In this document: in pieces, positions 51,201 through 63,483 of the stretch | Layout: the number at the start of each line of letters is the position of its first letter | Position numbering within the stretch: position 1 is the stretch's first letter | The notes under the pieces: model-generated | What the model saw: only the letters and a program-made list of their open reading frames with translations | Databases searched by the model: none | What the model was told of the DNA's origin: nothing | Program-made: the position numbers and the translations under genes | Assembly (NCBI RefSeq): GCF_051014685.1 | Contig: NW_027478900.1 | Location: 248,001-312,000, forward strand | From: Ptiloglossa arizonensis | Taxonomy: Eukaryota; Arthropoda; Insecta; Hymenoptera; Colletidae | Reading direction: 5' to 3' | DNA: 64,000 nt

Positions 51201-52332
51201 TAGAAACTCGCCCGATTACAACGGTATGCGCACTTTTCCCCTAGGCCGCTCTAGTTATTCGTTTCAAGCATCAGAACTGCGCAAATTTTGAGTTTCTCAA
51301 GCGTTTCTTACCTCCAAACTGCCATATCTCGCGAACGGATTGACCAATCCGCAAAATTTCTGTTGCCTCTGAAAGTAGAAACACGCCCGATTACATCGGT
51401 ATGCGCACTTTTCCCCTATGCCGTTCTAGTTATTCGTTTCGAGCATCAGAACTGCGAAAATTTTGAGTTTCTCAAGCGTTTCTTACCTCCAAACTGCCAT
51501 ATCTCGCGGACGGATTTACCAATCCGCAAAATTTCTGTTGCATCTGAAAGTAGAGACTCGCCCGATTACAACGGTATGTGTAGTTTTCCCCTAGGCCGTT
51601 CCAGTTATTCGTTTCGAGCATCAGAACTGCGAAAATTTTGAGTTTCTCAAGCGTTTCTTACATCCAAACTGCGATATCTCGCGAACGGATTGACCGATCC
51701 GCAAAGTTTCTGTTGCATCTGAAAGTAGAAACTCGCCCGATTACAATGGTATGCGCACTTTTCCCCTAGGCCGTTCTGGTTATTCGTTTCAAGCATCAGA
51801 ACTGCGCAAATTTTGAGTTTCTCAAGCGTTTCTTACATCCAAACTGCCATATCTCGCGAACGGATTGACCAATCCGCAAAATTTCTGTTGCATCTGAAAG
51901 TAGAAACTCGCACGATTACAACGGTATGCGCACTTTTCCCCTAGGCCGTTCTAGTTATTCGTTTCGAGCATCAGAACTGCCCAAATTTTGAGTTTCTCAA
52001 GCGTTTCTTACATCCAAACTGCCATATCTCGCGAACGGATTGGCCAATCCGCAAAATTTCTGTTGCATCTGAAAGTAGAAACTCGCCCGATTACAACGGT
52101 ATGCGCACTTTTCCCCTATGCCGTTCTAGTTATTCGTTTCGAGCATCAGAACTGCGAAAATTTTGAGTTTCTCAAGCGTTTCTTACATCCAAACTGCCAT
52201 ATCTCGCGAACCGATTGACCGATCCGCAAAATTTCTGTTGCATCTGAAAGTAGAAACTCTCCCGATTACAATGGTATGCGCACTTTTCCCCTAGGCCGTT
52301 CTGGTTATTCGTTTCGAGCATCAGAACTGCGA
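48231..52332. repeat. Heterogeneous diverged domain without a closed HOR
   Basis: About 23 monomers mixing ggccaatcc, gaacagcgc with ggttattcg, gactcgcacg and cccctatgcc types at irregular 350- and 525-bp spacings. One segment is repeated at +1225 (about 49380-49701 and 50605-50926, sharing gcaccag, aaaactttg and caagtg). Many substitutions are private, such as ttttgcgttt near 49015, ccagattacaatgttg near 50162, tgtcgcatc near 50487 and gcctctg near 51365. No non-satellite DNA is present. Confidence 0.8.
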
Positions 52333-54082
52333 AAATTTTGAGTTTCTCAAGCGTTTCTTACATCCAAACTGCCATATCTCGCGAACCGATTGACCGATCC
52401 GCAAAATTTCTGTTGCATCTGAAAGTAGAGACTCGCCCGATTACAACGGTATGTGTAGTTTTCCCCTAGGCCGTTCCAGTTATTCGTTTCGAGCATCAGA
52501 ACTGCGAAAATTTTGAGTTTCTCAAGCGTTTCTTACCTCCAAACTGCCATATCTCGCGAACGGATTTTCCAATCCGCAAAATTTCTGTTGCATCTGAAAG
52601 TAGAGACTCGCCCGATTACAACGGTGTGTGTAGTTTTCCCCTAGGCCGTTCCAGTTATTCGTTTCGAGCATCAGAACTGCGAAAATTTTGAGTTTCTCAA
52701 GCGTTTCTTACCTCCAAACAGCCATATCTCGCGAACGGATTGACCAATCCGCAAAATTTCTGTTGCATCTGAAAGTAGAAACTCGCCCGATTACAACGGT
52801 ATGCGCACTTTTCCCCTAGGCCGTTCTAGTTATTCTTTTCAAGCATCAGAACTGCGCAAATTTTGAGGTTCTCAAGCGTTTCTTACCTCAAAACTGCCAT
52901 ATCTCGCGAACGGATTGACCAATCCGCAAAATTTCTGTTGCATCTGAATGTAGAGACACGCCCGATTACAACGGTATGTGTAGTTTTCCCCTAGGCCGTT
53001 CCAGTTATTCGTTTCGAGCAACAGAACTGCGAAAATTTTGAATTTCTCCAGCGTTTCTTACATCCAAACTGCCATATCCCGCGAACAGATTGACCAATCC
53101 GCAAAATTTCTGTTGCATCTGAAAATAGAAACTCGCCCGATTACAACGGTAGGTGTAGTTTTCCCCTAGGCCGTTCTAGTTATTCGTTTCAAGCATCAGA
53201 ACTGAGAAAATTTTGAGTTTCTCAAGCGTTTCTTATATCCAAACTGCCATATCTCGCGAACGGATTGACCAATCCGCAAAATTTCTGTTGCATCTGAAAG
53301 TAGAAACTCGCCCGATTACAACGGTATGCGCACTTTTCCCCTAGGCCGTTCTAGTTATTCGTTTCAAGCATCAGAACTGCGCAAATTTTGAGTTTCTCAA
53401 GCGTTTCTTACCTCCAAACTGCCATATCTCGCGAACGGATTGACCAATCCGCAAAATTTCTGTTGCATCTGAAAGTAGAAACTCGCCCGATTACAACGGT
53501 ATGTGTACCTTTCCCCTAGGCCGTTCTAGTTATGCTTGTCGAGCATCAGAACTGCGAAAATTTTGAGTTTCTCAAGCGTTTCTTACATACAAACTGCCAT
53601 ATCTCGCGAACGGATTGGCCAATCCGCAAAATTTCTGTTGCATCTGAAAGCAGAAACCCGCCCGATTACAACGGTGTGTGTAGTTTTCCCCTAGGCCGTT
53701 CTAGTTATTCGTTTCAAGCATCAGAACTGCGCAAATTTTGAGTTTCTCAAGCGTTTCTTACCTCCAAACTGCCATATCTCGCGAACGGATTGACCAATCC
53801 GCAAAATTTCTGTTGCATCTGAAAGTAGAAACTCGCCCGATTACAACGGTATGCGCACTTTTCCCCTAGGCCGTTCCAGTTATTCGTTTCGAGCATCAGA
53901 ACTGCGAAAATTTTGAATTTCTCAAGCGTTTCTTACATCCAAACTGCCATATCTCGCGAACGGATTGACCAATCCGCAAAATTTCTGTTGCATCTGAAAG
54001 TAGAAACTCGCCCGATTACAACGGTGTGCGCACTTTTCCCCTAGGCCGTTCTAGTTATTCGTTTCAAGCATCAGAACTGCGC
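52333..54082. repeat. 1750-bp HOR (10-mer, second type), copy 1
   Basis: Unrelated in content to the 10-mer at 45.2 kb. Marks at +1750 are gcgaaccgat (52381/54131), ggattttcc, ggtgtgtgtag, tcaaaactgc (about 52888/54638), a hybrid gcaacag-ctccagc-cccgcgaacag monomer (53003/54753), gtgtaccttt and tatgcttgtcg. The one difference noted is aaacagcc near 52717 against aaactgcc. Confidence 0.9.
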
Positions 54083-55832
54083 AAATTTTGAGTTTCTCAA
54101 GCGTTTCTTACATCCAAACTGCCATATCTCGCGAACCGATTGACCGATCCGCAAAATTTCTGTTGCATCTGAAAGTAGAGACTCGCCCGATTACAACGGT
54201 ATGTGTAGTTTTCCCCTAGGCCGTTCCAGTTATTCGTTTCGAGCATCAGAACTGCGAAAATTTTGAGTTTCTCAAGCGTTTCTTACCTCCAAACTGCCAT
54301 ATCTCGCGAACGGATTTTCCAATCCGCAAAATTTCTGTTGCATCTGAAAGTAGAGACTCGCCCGATTACAACGGTGTGTGTAGTTTTCCCCTAGGCCGTT
54401 CCAGTTATTCGTTTCGAGCATCAGAACTGCGAAAATTTTGAGTTTCTCAAGCGTTTCTTACCTCCAAACTGCCATATCTCGCGAACGGATTGACCAATCC
54501 GCAAAATTTCTGTTGCATCTGAAAGTAGAAACTCGCCCGATTACAACGGTATGCGCACTTTTCCCCTAGGCCGTTCTAGTTATTCTTTTCAAGCATCAGA
54601 ACTGCGCAAATTTTGAGGTTCTCAAGCGTTTCTTACCTCAAAACTGCCATATCTCGCGAACGGATTGACCAATCCGCAAAATTTCTGTTGCATCTGAATG
54701 TAGAGACACGCCCGATTACAACGGTATGTGTAGTTTTCCCCTAGGCCGTTCCAGTTATTCGTTTCGAGCAACAGAACTGCGAAAATTTTGAATTTCTCCA
54801 GCGTTTCTTACATCCAAACTGCCATATCCCGCGAACAGATTGACCAATCCGCAAAATTTCTGTTGCATCTGAAAATAGAAACTCGCCCGATTACAACGGT
54901 AGGTGTAGTTTTCCCCTAGGCCGTTCTAGTTATTCGTTTCAAGCATCAGAACTGAGAAAATTTTGAGTTTCTCAAGCGTTTCTTATATCCAAACTGCCAT
55001 ATCTCGCGAACGGATTGACCAATCCGCAAAATTTCTGTTGCATCTGAAAGTAGAAACTCGCCCGATTACAACGGTATGCGCACTTTTCCCCTAGGCCGTT
55101 CTAGTTATTCGTTTCAAGCATCAGAACTGCGCAAATTTTGAGTTTCTCAAGCGTTTCTTACCTCCAAACTGCCATATCTCGCGAACGGATTGACCAATCC
55201 GCAAAATTTCTGTTGCATCTGAAAGTAGAAACTCGCCCGATTACAACGGTATGTGTACCTTTCCCCTAGGCCGTTCTAGTTATGCTTGTCGAGCATCAGA
55301 ACTGCGAAAATTTTGAGTTTCTCAAGCGTTTCTTACATACAAACTGCCATATCTCGCGAACGGATTGGCCAATCCGCAAAATTTCTGTTGCATCTGAAAG
55401 CAGAAACCCGCCCGATTACAACGGTGTGTGTAGTTTTCCCCTAGGCCGTTCTAGTTATTCGTTTCAAGCATCAGAACTGCGCAAATTTTGAGTTTCTCAA
55501 GCGTTTCTTACCTCCAAACTGCCATATCTCGCGAACGGATTGACCAATCCGCAAAATTTCTGTTGCATCTGAAAGTAGAAACTCGCCCGATTACAACGGT
55601 ATGCGCACTTTTCCCCTAGGCCGTTCCAGTTATTCGTTTCGAGCATCAGAACTGCGAAAATTTTGAATTTCTCAAGCGTTTCTTACATCCAAACTGCCAT
55701 ATCTCGCGAACGGATTGACCAATCCGCAAAATTTCTGTTGCATCTGAAAGTAGAAACTCGCCCGATTACAACGGTGTGCGCACTTTTCCCCTAGGCCGTT
55801 CTAGTTATTCGTTTCAAGCATCAGAACTGCGC
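54083..55832. repeat. 1750-bp HOR (10-mer, second type), copy 2
   Basis: Full second copy, with the match continuing to about 55861. Its right part runs into sequence copied from the 19-mer, so the boundary is a recombination joint rather than the array edge. Confidence 0.9.
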
Positions 55833-56775
55833 AAATTTTGAGTTTCTCAAGCGTTTCTTACCTCCAAACTGCCATATCTCGCGAACGGATTGACCAATTC
55901 GCAAAATTTCTGTTGCGTCTGAAAGTAGAGACTCGCTCGATTACAACGGTATGTGTAGTTTTCCCCTAGGCCGTTCCAGTTATTCGTTTCGAGCATCAGA
56001 ACTGCGAAAATTTTGAATTTCTCAAGCGTTTCTTACATCTAAACTGCCATATCACGCGAACGGATTGACCGATCCGCAAAATTTCTGTTGCATCTGAAAG
56101 TAGAAACTCGCCCGATTACAACGGTATGCGCACTTTTCCCCTAGGCCGTTCTAGTTATTCGTTTCAAGCATCAGAACTGAGAAAATTTTGAGTTTCTCAA
56201 GCGTTTCTTATATCCAAACTGCCATATCTCGCGAACGGATTGACCAATCCGCAAAATTTCTGTTGCATCTGAAAGTAGAAACTCGCCCGATTACAACGGT
56301 ATGCGCACTTTTCCCCTAGGCCGTTCTAGTTATTCGTTTCAAGCATCAGAACTGCCAAATTTTGAGTTTCTCAAGCGTTTCTTACCTCCAAACTGCCATA
56401 TCACGCGAACGGATTGACCAATCCGCAAAATTTCTGTTGCATCTGAAAGTAGAAACTCGCCCGATTACATCGGGATGCGCACTTTTCCCCTAGGCCGTTC
56501 TAGTTATTCGTTTCAAGCATCAGAACTGCGCAAATTTTGAGTTTCTCAAGCGTTTCTTACCTCCAAACTGCCATATCCCGCGAACTGATTGACCAATCCG
56601 CAAAATTTCTGTTGCATCTGAAAATAGAAACTCGCCCGATTACAACGGTAGGTGTAGTTTTCCCCTAGGCCGTTCTAGTTATTCGTTTCAAGCATCAGAA
56701 CTGCGCAAATTTTGAGTTTCTCAAGCGTTTCTTACCTCCAAACTGCCATATCTCGCGAACGGATTGACCAATCCG
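55232..56775. repeat. 1.54-kb piece of the 19-mer transposed to a distant site
   Basis: Matches 39661-41204 (shift 15571) and the second 19-mer copy. Shared private marks are gtgtaccttt, tatgcttgtcg, tacatacaaac, gcagaaacccg, ttgcgtctg with ctcgctcg, tcgggatgc and cgaactg. Differences are ggtgtgtgtag for ggtatgtgtag, and the common aaactgcc/cgaacgg in place of aaacagcc/cgaatgg. The exchange skipped more than 10 kb of the differing 45-52 kb domain. Confidence 0.85.
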
Positions 56776-59635
56776 CAAAATTTCTGTTGCATCTGAAAGT
56801 AGTAACTCGCCCGATTACAACGGTATGCGCACTTTTCCCCTAGGCCGTTCTAGTTATTTGTTTCAAGCATCAGAACTGGGCAAATTCTGAGTTTCTCAAG
56901 CGTTTCTTACCTCCAAACTGCCATATCTCGCGAACGGATTGACCAATCCGCAAAATTTCTGTTGCATCTGAAAGTAGAAACTCGCCCGATTACATCGGTA
57001 TGCGCACTTTTCCCCTAGGCCGTTCTAGTTATTCGTTTCAAGCATCAGAACTGCGCAAATTTTGAGTTTCTCAAGCGTTTCTTACATCCAAACTGCCATA
57101 TCCCGCGAACAGATTGACCAATCCGCAAAATTTCTGTTGCATCTGAAAATAGAAACTCGCCCGATTACAACGGTAGGTGTAGTTTTCCCCTAGGCCGTTC
57201 TAGTTATTCGTTTCGAGCATCAGAACTGCGCAAATTTTGAGTTTCTCAAGCGTTTCTTACCTCCAAACTGCCATATCTCGCGAACGGATTGACCAATCCG
57301 CAAAATTTCTGTTGCATCTGAAAGTAGAAACTCGCCCGATTACAACGGTATGCGCACTTTTCCCCTAGGCCGTTCTAGTTATTCTTTTCAAGCATCAGAA
57401 CTGCGCAAATTTTGAGGTTCTCAAGCGTTTCTTACCTCAAAACTGCCATATCTCGCGAACGGATTGACCAATCCGCAAAATTTCTGTTGCATCTGAATGT
57501 AGAGACACGCCCGATTACAACGGTATGTGTAGTTTTCCTCTAGGCCGTTCCAGTTATTCGTTTCGAGCAACAGAACTGCGAAAATTTTGAATTTCTCCAG
57601 CGTTTCTTACATCCAAACTGCCATATCTCGCGAACGGATTGACCAATCCGCAAAATTTCTGTTGCATCTGAAAGTCGAAACTCGCCCGATTACAACGGTA
57701 TGCGCACTTTTCCCCTAGGCCGTTCTAGTTATTCGTTTCAAGCATCAGAACTGCGAAAATTTTGAGTTTCTCAAGCGTTTCTTACCTCCAAACTGCCATA
57801 TCTCGCGAACGGATTGACCAATCCGCAAAATTTCTGTTGCATCTGAAAGTAGAAACTCGCCCGATTACAACGGTGAGCGCACTTTTCCCCTAGGCCGTTC
57901 CAGTTATTCTTTCGAGCATCAGAACTTTGAAAATTTTGAATTTCTCAAGCGTTTCTTACATCCAAACTGCCATATCTCGCGAACGGATTGACCAATCCGC
58001 AAAATTTCTGTTGCATCTGAAAGTAGAAACTCGCCCGATTACAACGGTGTGCGCACTTTTCCCCTAGGTCGTTCTAGTTATTCGTTTCAAGCATCAGAAC
58101 TGCGCAAATTTTGAGTTTCTCAAGCGTTTCTTACCTCCAAACTGCCATATCTCGCGAACGGATTGACCAATTCGCAAAATTTCTGTTGCATCTGAAAGTA
58201 GAGACTCGCCCGATTACAACGGTATGTGTAGTTTTCCCCTACGCCGTTCCAGTTATTCGTTTCGAGCATCAGAACTGCGAAAATTTTGAATTTCTCAAGC
58301 GTTTCTTACATGTAAACTGCCATATCACGCGAACGGATTGGCCGATCCGCAAAATTTCTGTTGCATCTGAAAGTAGAAACTCGCCCGATTACAACGGTAT
58401 GCGCACTTTTCCCCTAGGCCGTTCTAGTTATTCGTTTCAAGCATCAGAACAGAGAAAAATTTGGGTTTCTCAAGCGTTTCTTATATCCAAACTGCCATAT
58501 CTCGCGAACGGATTGACCAATCCGCAAAATTTCTGTTGCATCTGAAAGTAGAAACTCGCCCGATTACAACGGTATGCGCACTTTTCCCCTAGGCCGTTCT
58601 AGTTATTCGTTTCAAGCATCAGAACTGCCAAATTTTGAGTTTCTCAAGCGTTTCTTACCTCCAAACTGCCATATCACGCGAAGGCAAGACCAATCCGCAA
58701 AATTTCTGTTGCATCTGAAAGTAGAAACTCGCCCGATTACATCGGTATGCGCACTTTTCCCCTAGGCCGTTCTAGTTATTCGTTTCAAGCATCAGAACTG
58801 CGCAAATTTTGAGTTTCTCAAGCGATTCTTACCTCCAAACTGCCATATCTCGCGAACGGATTGACCAATTCGCAAAATTTCTGTTGCATCTGAAAGTAGA
58901 GACTCGCCCGATTACAACGGTATGTGTAGTTTTCCCCTAGGCCGTTCCAGTTATTCGTTTCGAGCATCAGAACTGCGAAAATTTTGAATTTCTCAAGCGT
59001 TTCTTACATCTAAACTGCCATATCACGCGAACGGATTGACCGATCCGCAAAATTTCTGTTGCATCTGAAAGTAGAAACTCGCCCGATTACAACGGTATGC
59101 GCACTTTTCCCCTAGGCCGTTCTAGTTATTCGTTTCAAGCATCAGAACTGAGAAAATTTTGAGTTTCTCAAGCGTTTCTTATATCCAAACTGCCATATCT
59201 CGCGAACGGATTGACCAATCCGCAAAATTTCTGTTGCATCTGAAAGTAGAAACTCGCCCGATTACAACGGTATGCGCACTTTTCCCCTAGGCCGTTCTAG
59301 TTATTCGTTTCAAGCATCAGAACTGCCAAATTTTGAGTTTCTCAAGCGTTTCTTACCTCCAAACTGCCATATCACGCGAACGGATTGACCAATCCGCAAA
59401 ATTTCTGTTGCATCTGAAAGTAGAAACTCGCCCGATTACATCGGTATGCGCACTTTTCCCCTAGGCCGTTCTAGTTATTCGTTTCAAGCATCAGAACTGC
59501 GCAAATTTTGAGTTTCTCAAGCGTTTCTTACATCCAAACTGCCATATCCCGCGAACAGATTGACCAATCCGCAAAATTTCTGTTGCATCTGAAAATAGAA
59601 ACTCGCCCGATTACAACGGTAGGTATAGTTTTCCC
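56776..59635. repeat. Marker-type mosaic related to 21.5-25 kb, with private changes
   Basis: 57377-58773 parallels 21699-23096 (tcaaaactgc, gcaacag/ctccagc, gtcgaaact, ggtgagc, cctacgcc and a double-deletion monomer at 58601). It has many private substitutions: gtagtaactc near 56801, actgggcaaattctg near 56876, ttttcctc near 57535, aactttgaaaa near 57924, ctaggtcg near 58066, acatgtaaac near 58310, ttggccgatcc near 58339 and agagaaaaatttggg near 58450. The monomer at 57902 has its own 1-bp deletion (ttattctttcg). Confidence 0.8.
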
Positions 59636-61559
59636 CTAGGCCGTTCTAGTTATTCGTTTCAAGCATCAGAACTGCGCAAATTTTGAGTTTCTCAAGCGTT
59701 TCTTACCTCCAAACTGCCATATCTCGCGAACGGATTGACCAATCCGCAAGATTTCTGTTGCATCTGAAAGTAGAGACTCGCCCGATTACAACGGTATGTG
59801 TAGTTTTCCCCTAGGCCGTTCTAGTTATTCGTTTCAAGCATCAGAACTGAGAAAATTTTGAGTTTCTCAAGCGTTTCTTATATCCAAACTGCCATATCTC
59901 GCGAACGGATTGACCAATCCGCAAAATTTCTGTTGCATCTGAAAGTAGAAACTCGCCCGATTACAACGGTATGCGCACTTTTCCCCTAGGCCGTTCTAGT
60001 TATTCGTTTCAAGAATCAGAACTGCGCAAATTTTGAGTTTCTCAAGCGTTTCTTACCTCCAAACTGCCATATCTCGCGAACGGATTGACCAATCCGCAAA
60101 ATTTCTGTTGCATCTGAAAGTAGAAACTCGCCCGATTACATCGGTATGCGCACTTTTCCCCTAGGCCGTTCTAGTTATTCGTTTCAAGCATCAGAACTGC
60201 GCAAATTTTGAGTTTCTCAAGCGTTTCTTACATCCAAACTGCCATATCCCGCGAACAGATTGACCAATCCGCAAAATTTCTGTTGCATCTGAAAATAGAA
60301 ACTCGCCCGATTACAACGGTAGGTGTAGTTTTCCCCTAGGCCGTTCTAGTTATTCGTTTCAAGCATCAGAACTGCGCAAATTTTGAGTTTCTCAAGCGTT
60401 TCTTACCTCCAAACTGCCATATCTCGCGAACGGATTGACCAATCCGCAAGATTTCTGTTGCATCTGAAAGTAGAGACTCGCCCGATTACAACGGTATGTG
60501 TAGTTTTCCCCTAGGCCGTTCTAGTTATTCGTTTCGAGCATCAGAACTGCGCAAATTTTGAGTCTCTCAAGCGTTTCTTACCTCCAAACTGCCATATCTC
60601 GCGAACGGATTGACCAATCCGCAAAATTTCTGTTGCATCTGAAAGTAGAAACTCGCCCGATTACAACGGTATGCGCACTTTTCCCCTAGGCCGTTCTAGT
60701 TATTCTTTTCAAGCATCAGAACTGCGAAAATTTTGAGTTTCTCAAGCGTTTCTTACCTCCAAACTGCCATATCTCGCGAACGGATTGACCAATCCGCAAA
60801 ATTTCTGTTGCATCTGAAAGTAGAAACTCGCCCGATTACAACGGTGTGCGCACTTTTCCCCTAGGCCGTTCTAGTTATTCGTTTCAAGCATCAGAACTGC
60901 CAAATTTTGAGTTTCTCAAGCGTTTCTTACCTCCAAACTGCCATATCACGCGAACGGATTGACCAATCCGCAAAATTTCTGTTGCATCTGAAAGTAGAAA
61001 CTCGCCCGATTACATCGGTATGCGCACTTTTCCCCTAGGCCGTTCTAGTTATTCGTTTCAAGCATCAGAACTGCGCAAATTTTGAGTTTCTCAAGCGTTT
61101 CTTACATCCAAACTGCCATATCCCGCGAACAGATTGACCAATCCGCAAAATTTCTGTTGCATCTGAAAATAGAAACTCGCCCGATTACAACGGTAGGTGT
61201 AGTTTTCCCCTAGGCCGTTCTAGTTATTCGTTTCAAGCATCAGAACTGCGCAAATTTTGAGTTTCTCAAGCGTTTCTTACCTCCAAACTGCCATATCTCG
61301 CGAACGGATTGACCAATCCGCAAGATTTCTGTTGCATCTGAAAGTAGAGACTCGCCCGATTACAACGGTATGTGTAGTTTTCCCCTAGGCCGTTCTAGTT
61401 ATTCGTTTCAAGCATCAGAACTGAGAAAATTTTGAGTTTCTCAAGCGTTTCTTATATCCAAACTGCCATATCTCGCGAACGGATTGACCAATCCGCAAAA
61501 TTTCTGTTGCATCTGAAAGTAGAAACTCGCCCGATTACAACGGTATGCGCACTTTTCCC
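59636..61559. repeat. 1924-bp HOR (11-mer, second type), copy 1
   Basis: Unit of 11 monomers, one of them 174 bp (60873). Marks at +1924 are caagaatcag (60011/61935), gagtctctc (about 60560/62484), ggtgtgc, the gccaaat deletion monomer (60873/62797) and three cccgcgaacag/gtaggtgtag monomers. The left limit is the ggtatag/ctag change near 59630. Confidence 0.9.
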
Positions 61560-63483
61560 CTAGGCCGTTCTAGTTATTCGTTTCAAGCATCAGAACTGCG
61601 CAAATTTTGAGTTTCTCAAGCGTTTCTTACCTCCAAACTGCCATATCTCGCGAACGGATTGACCAATCCGCAAGATTTCTGTTGCATCTGAAAGTAGAGA
61701 CTCGCCCGATTACAACGGTATGTGTAGTTTTCCCCTAGGCCGTTCTAGTTATTCGTTTCAAGCATCAGAACTGAGAAAATTTTGAGTTTCTCAAGCGTTT
61801 CTTATATCCAAACTGCCATATCTCGCGAACGGATTGACCAATCCGCAAAATTTCTGTTGCATCTGAAAGTAGAAACTCGCCCGATTACAACGGTATGCGC
61901 ACTTTTCCCCTAGGCCGTTCTAGTTATTCGTTTCAAGAATCAGAACTGCGCAAATTTTGAGTTTCTCAAGCGTTTCTTACCTCCAAACTGCCATATCTCG
62001 CGAACGGATTGACCAATCCGCAAAATTTCTGTTGCATCTGAAAGTAGAAACTCGCCCGATTACATCGGTATGCGCACTTTTCCCCTAGGCCGTTCTAGTT
62101 ATTCGTTTCAAGCATCAGAACTGCGCAAATTTTGAGTTTCTCAAGCGTTTCTTACATCCAAACTGCCATATCCCGCGAGCAGATTGACCAATCCGCAAAA
62201 TTTCTGTTGCATCTGAAAATAGAAACTCGCCCGATTACAACGGTAGGTGTAGTTTTCCCCTAGGCCGTTCTAGTTATTCGTTTCAAGCATCAGAACTGCG
62301 CAAATTTTGAGTTTCTCAAGCGTTTCTTACCTCCAAACTGCCATATCTCGCGAACGGATTGACCAATCCGCAAGATTTCTGTTGCATCTGAAAGTAGAGA
62401 CTCGCCCGATTACAACGGTATGTGTAGTTTTCCCCTAGGCCGTTCTAGTTATTCGTTTCGAGCATCAGAACTGCGCAAATTTTGAGTCTCTCAAGCGTTT
62501 CTTACCTCCAAACTGCCATATCTCGCGAACGGATTGACCAATCCGCAAAATTTCTGTTGCATCTGAAAGTAGAAACTCGCCCGATTACAACGGTATGCGC
62601 ACTTTTCCCCTAGGCCGTTCTAGTTATTCTTTTCAAGCATCAGAACTGCGAAAATTTTGAGTTTCTCAAGCGTTTCTTACCTCCAAACTGCCATATCTCG
62701 CGAACGGATTGACCAATCCGCAAAATTTCTGTTGCATCTGAAAGTAGAAACTCGCCCGATTACAACGGTGTGCGCACTTTTCCCCTAGGCCGTTCTAGTT
62801 ATTCGTTTCAAGCATCAGAACTGCCAAATTTTGAGTTTCTCAAGCGTTTCTTACCTCCAAACTGCCATATCACGCGAACGGATTGACCAATCCGCAAAAT
62901 TTCTGTTGCATCTGAAAGTAGAAACTCGCCCGATTACATCGGTATGCGCACTTTTCCCCTAGGCCGTTCTAGTTATTCGTTTCAAGCATCAGAACTGCGC
63001 AAATTTTGAGTTTCTCAAGCGTTTCTTACATCCAAACTGCCATATCCCGCGAACAGATTGACCAATCCGCATAATTTCTGTTGCATCTGAAAATAGAAAC
63101 TCGCCCTATTACAACGGTAGGTGTAGTTTTCCCCTAGGCCGTTCTAGTTATTCGTTTCAAGCATCAGAACTGCGCAAATTTTGAGTTTCTCAAGCGTTTC
63201 TTACCTCCAAACTGCCATATCTCGCGAACGGATTGACCAATCCGCAAGATTTCTGTTGCATCTGAAAGTAGAGACTCGCCCGATTACAACGGTATGTGTA
63301 GTTTTCCCCTAGGCCGTTCTAGTTATTCGTTTCAAGCATCAGAACTGAGAAAATTTTGAGTTTCTCAAGCGTTTCTTATATCCAAACTGCCATATCTCGC
63401 GAACGGATTGACCAATCCGCAAAATTTCTGTTGCATCTGAAAGTAGAAACTCGCCCGATTACAACGGTATGCGCACTTTTCCC
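61560..63483. repeat. 1924-bp HOR (11-mer, second type), copy 2
   Basis: Second copy. Private substitutions are cgcgagcag near 62175, gcataattt near 63070 and cgccctatt near 63106. The last two fall in one monomer, and cgccctatt alters the CENP-B-like box there. Confidence 0.9.
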
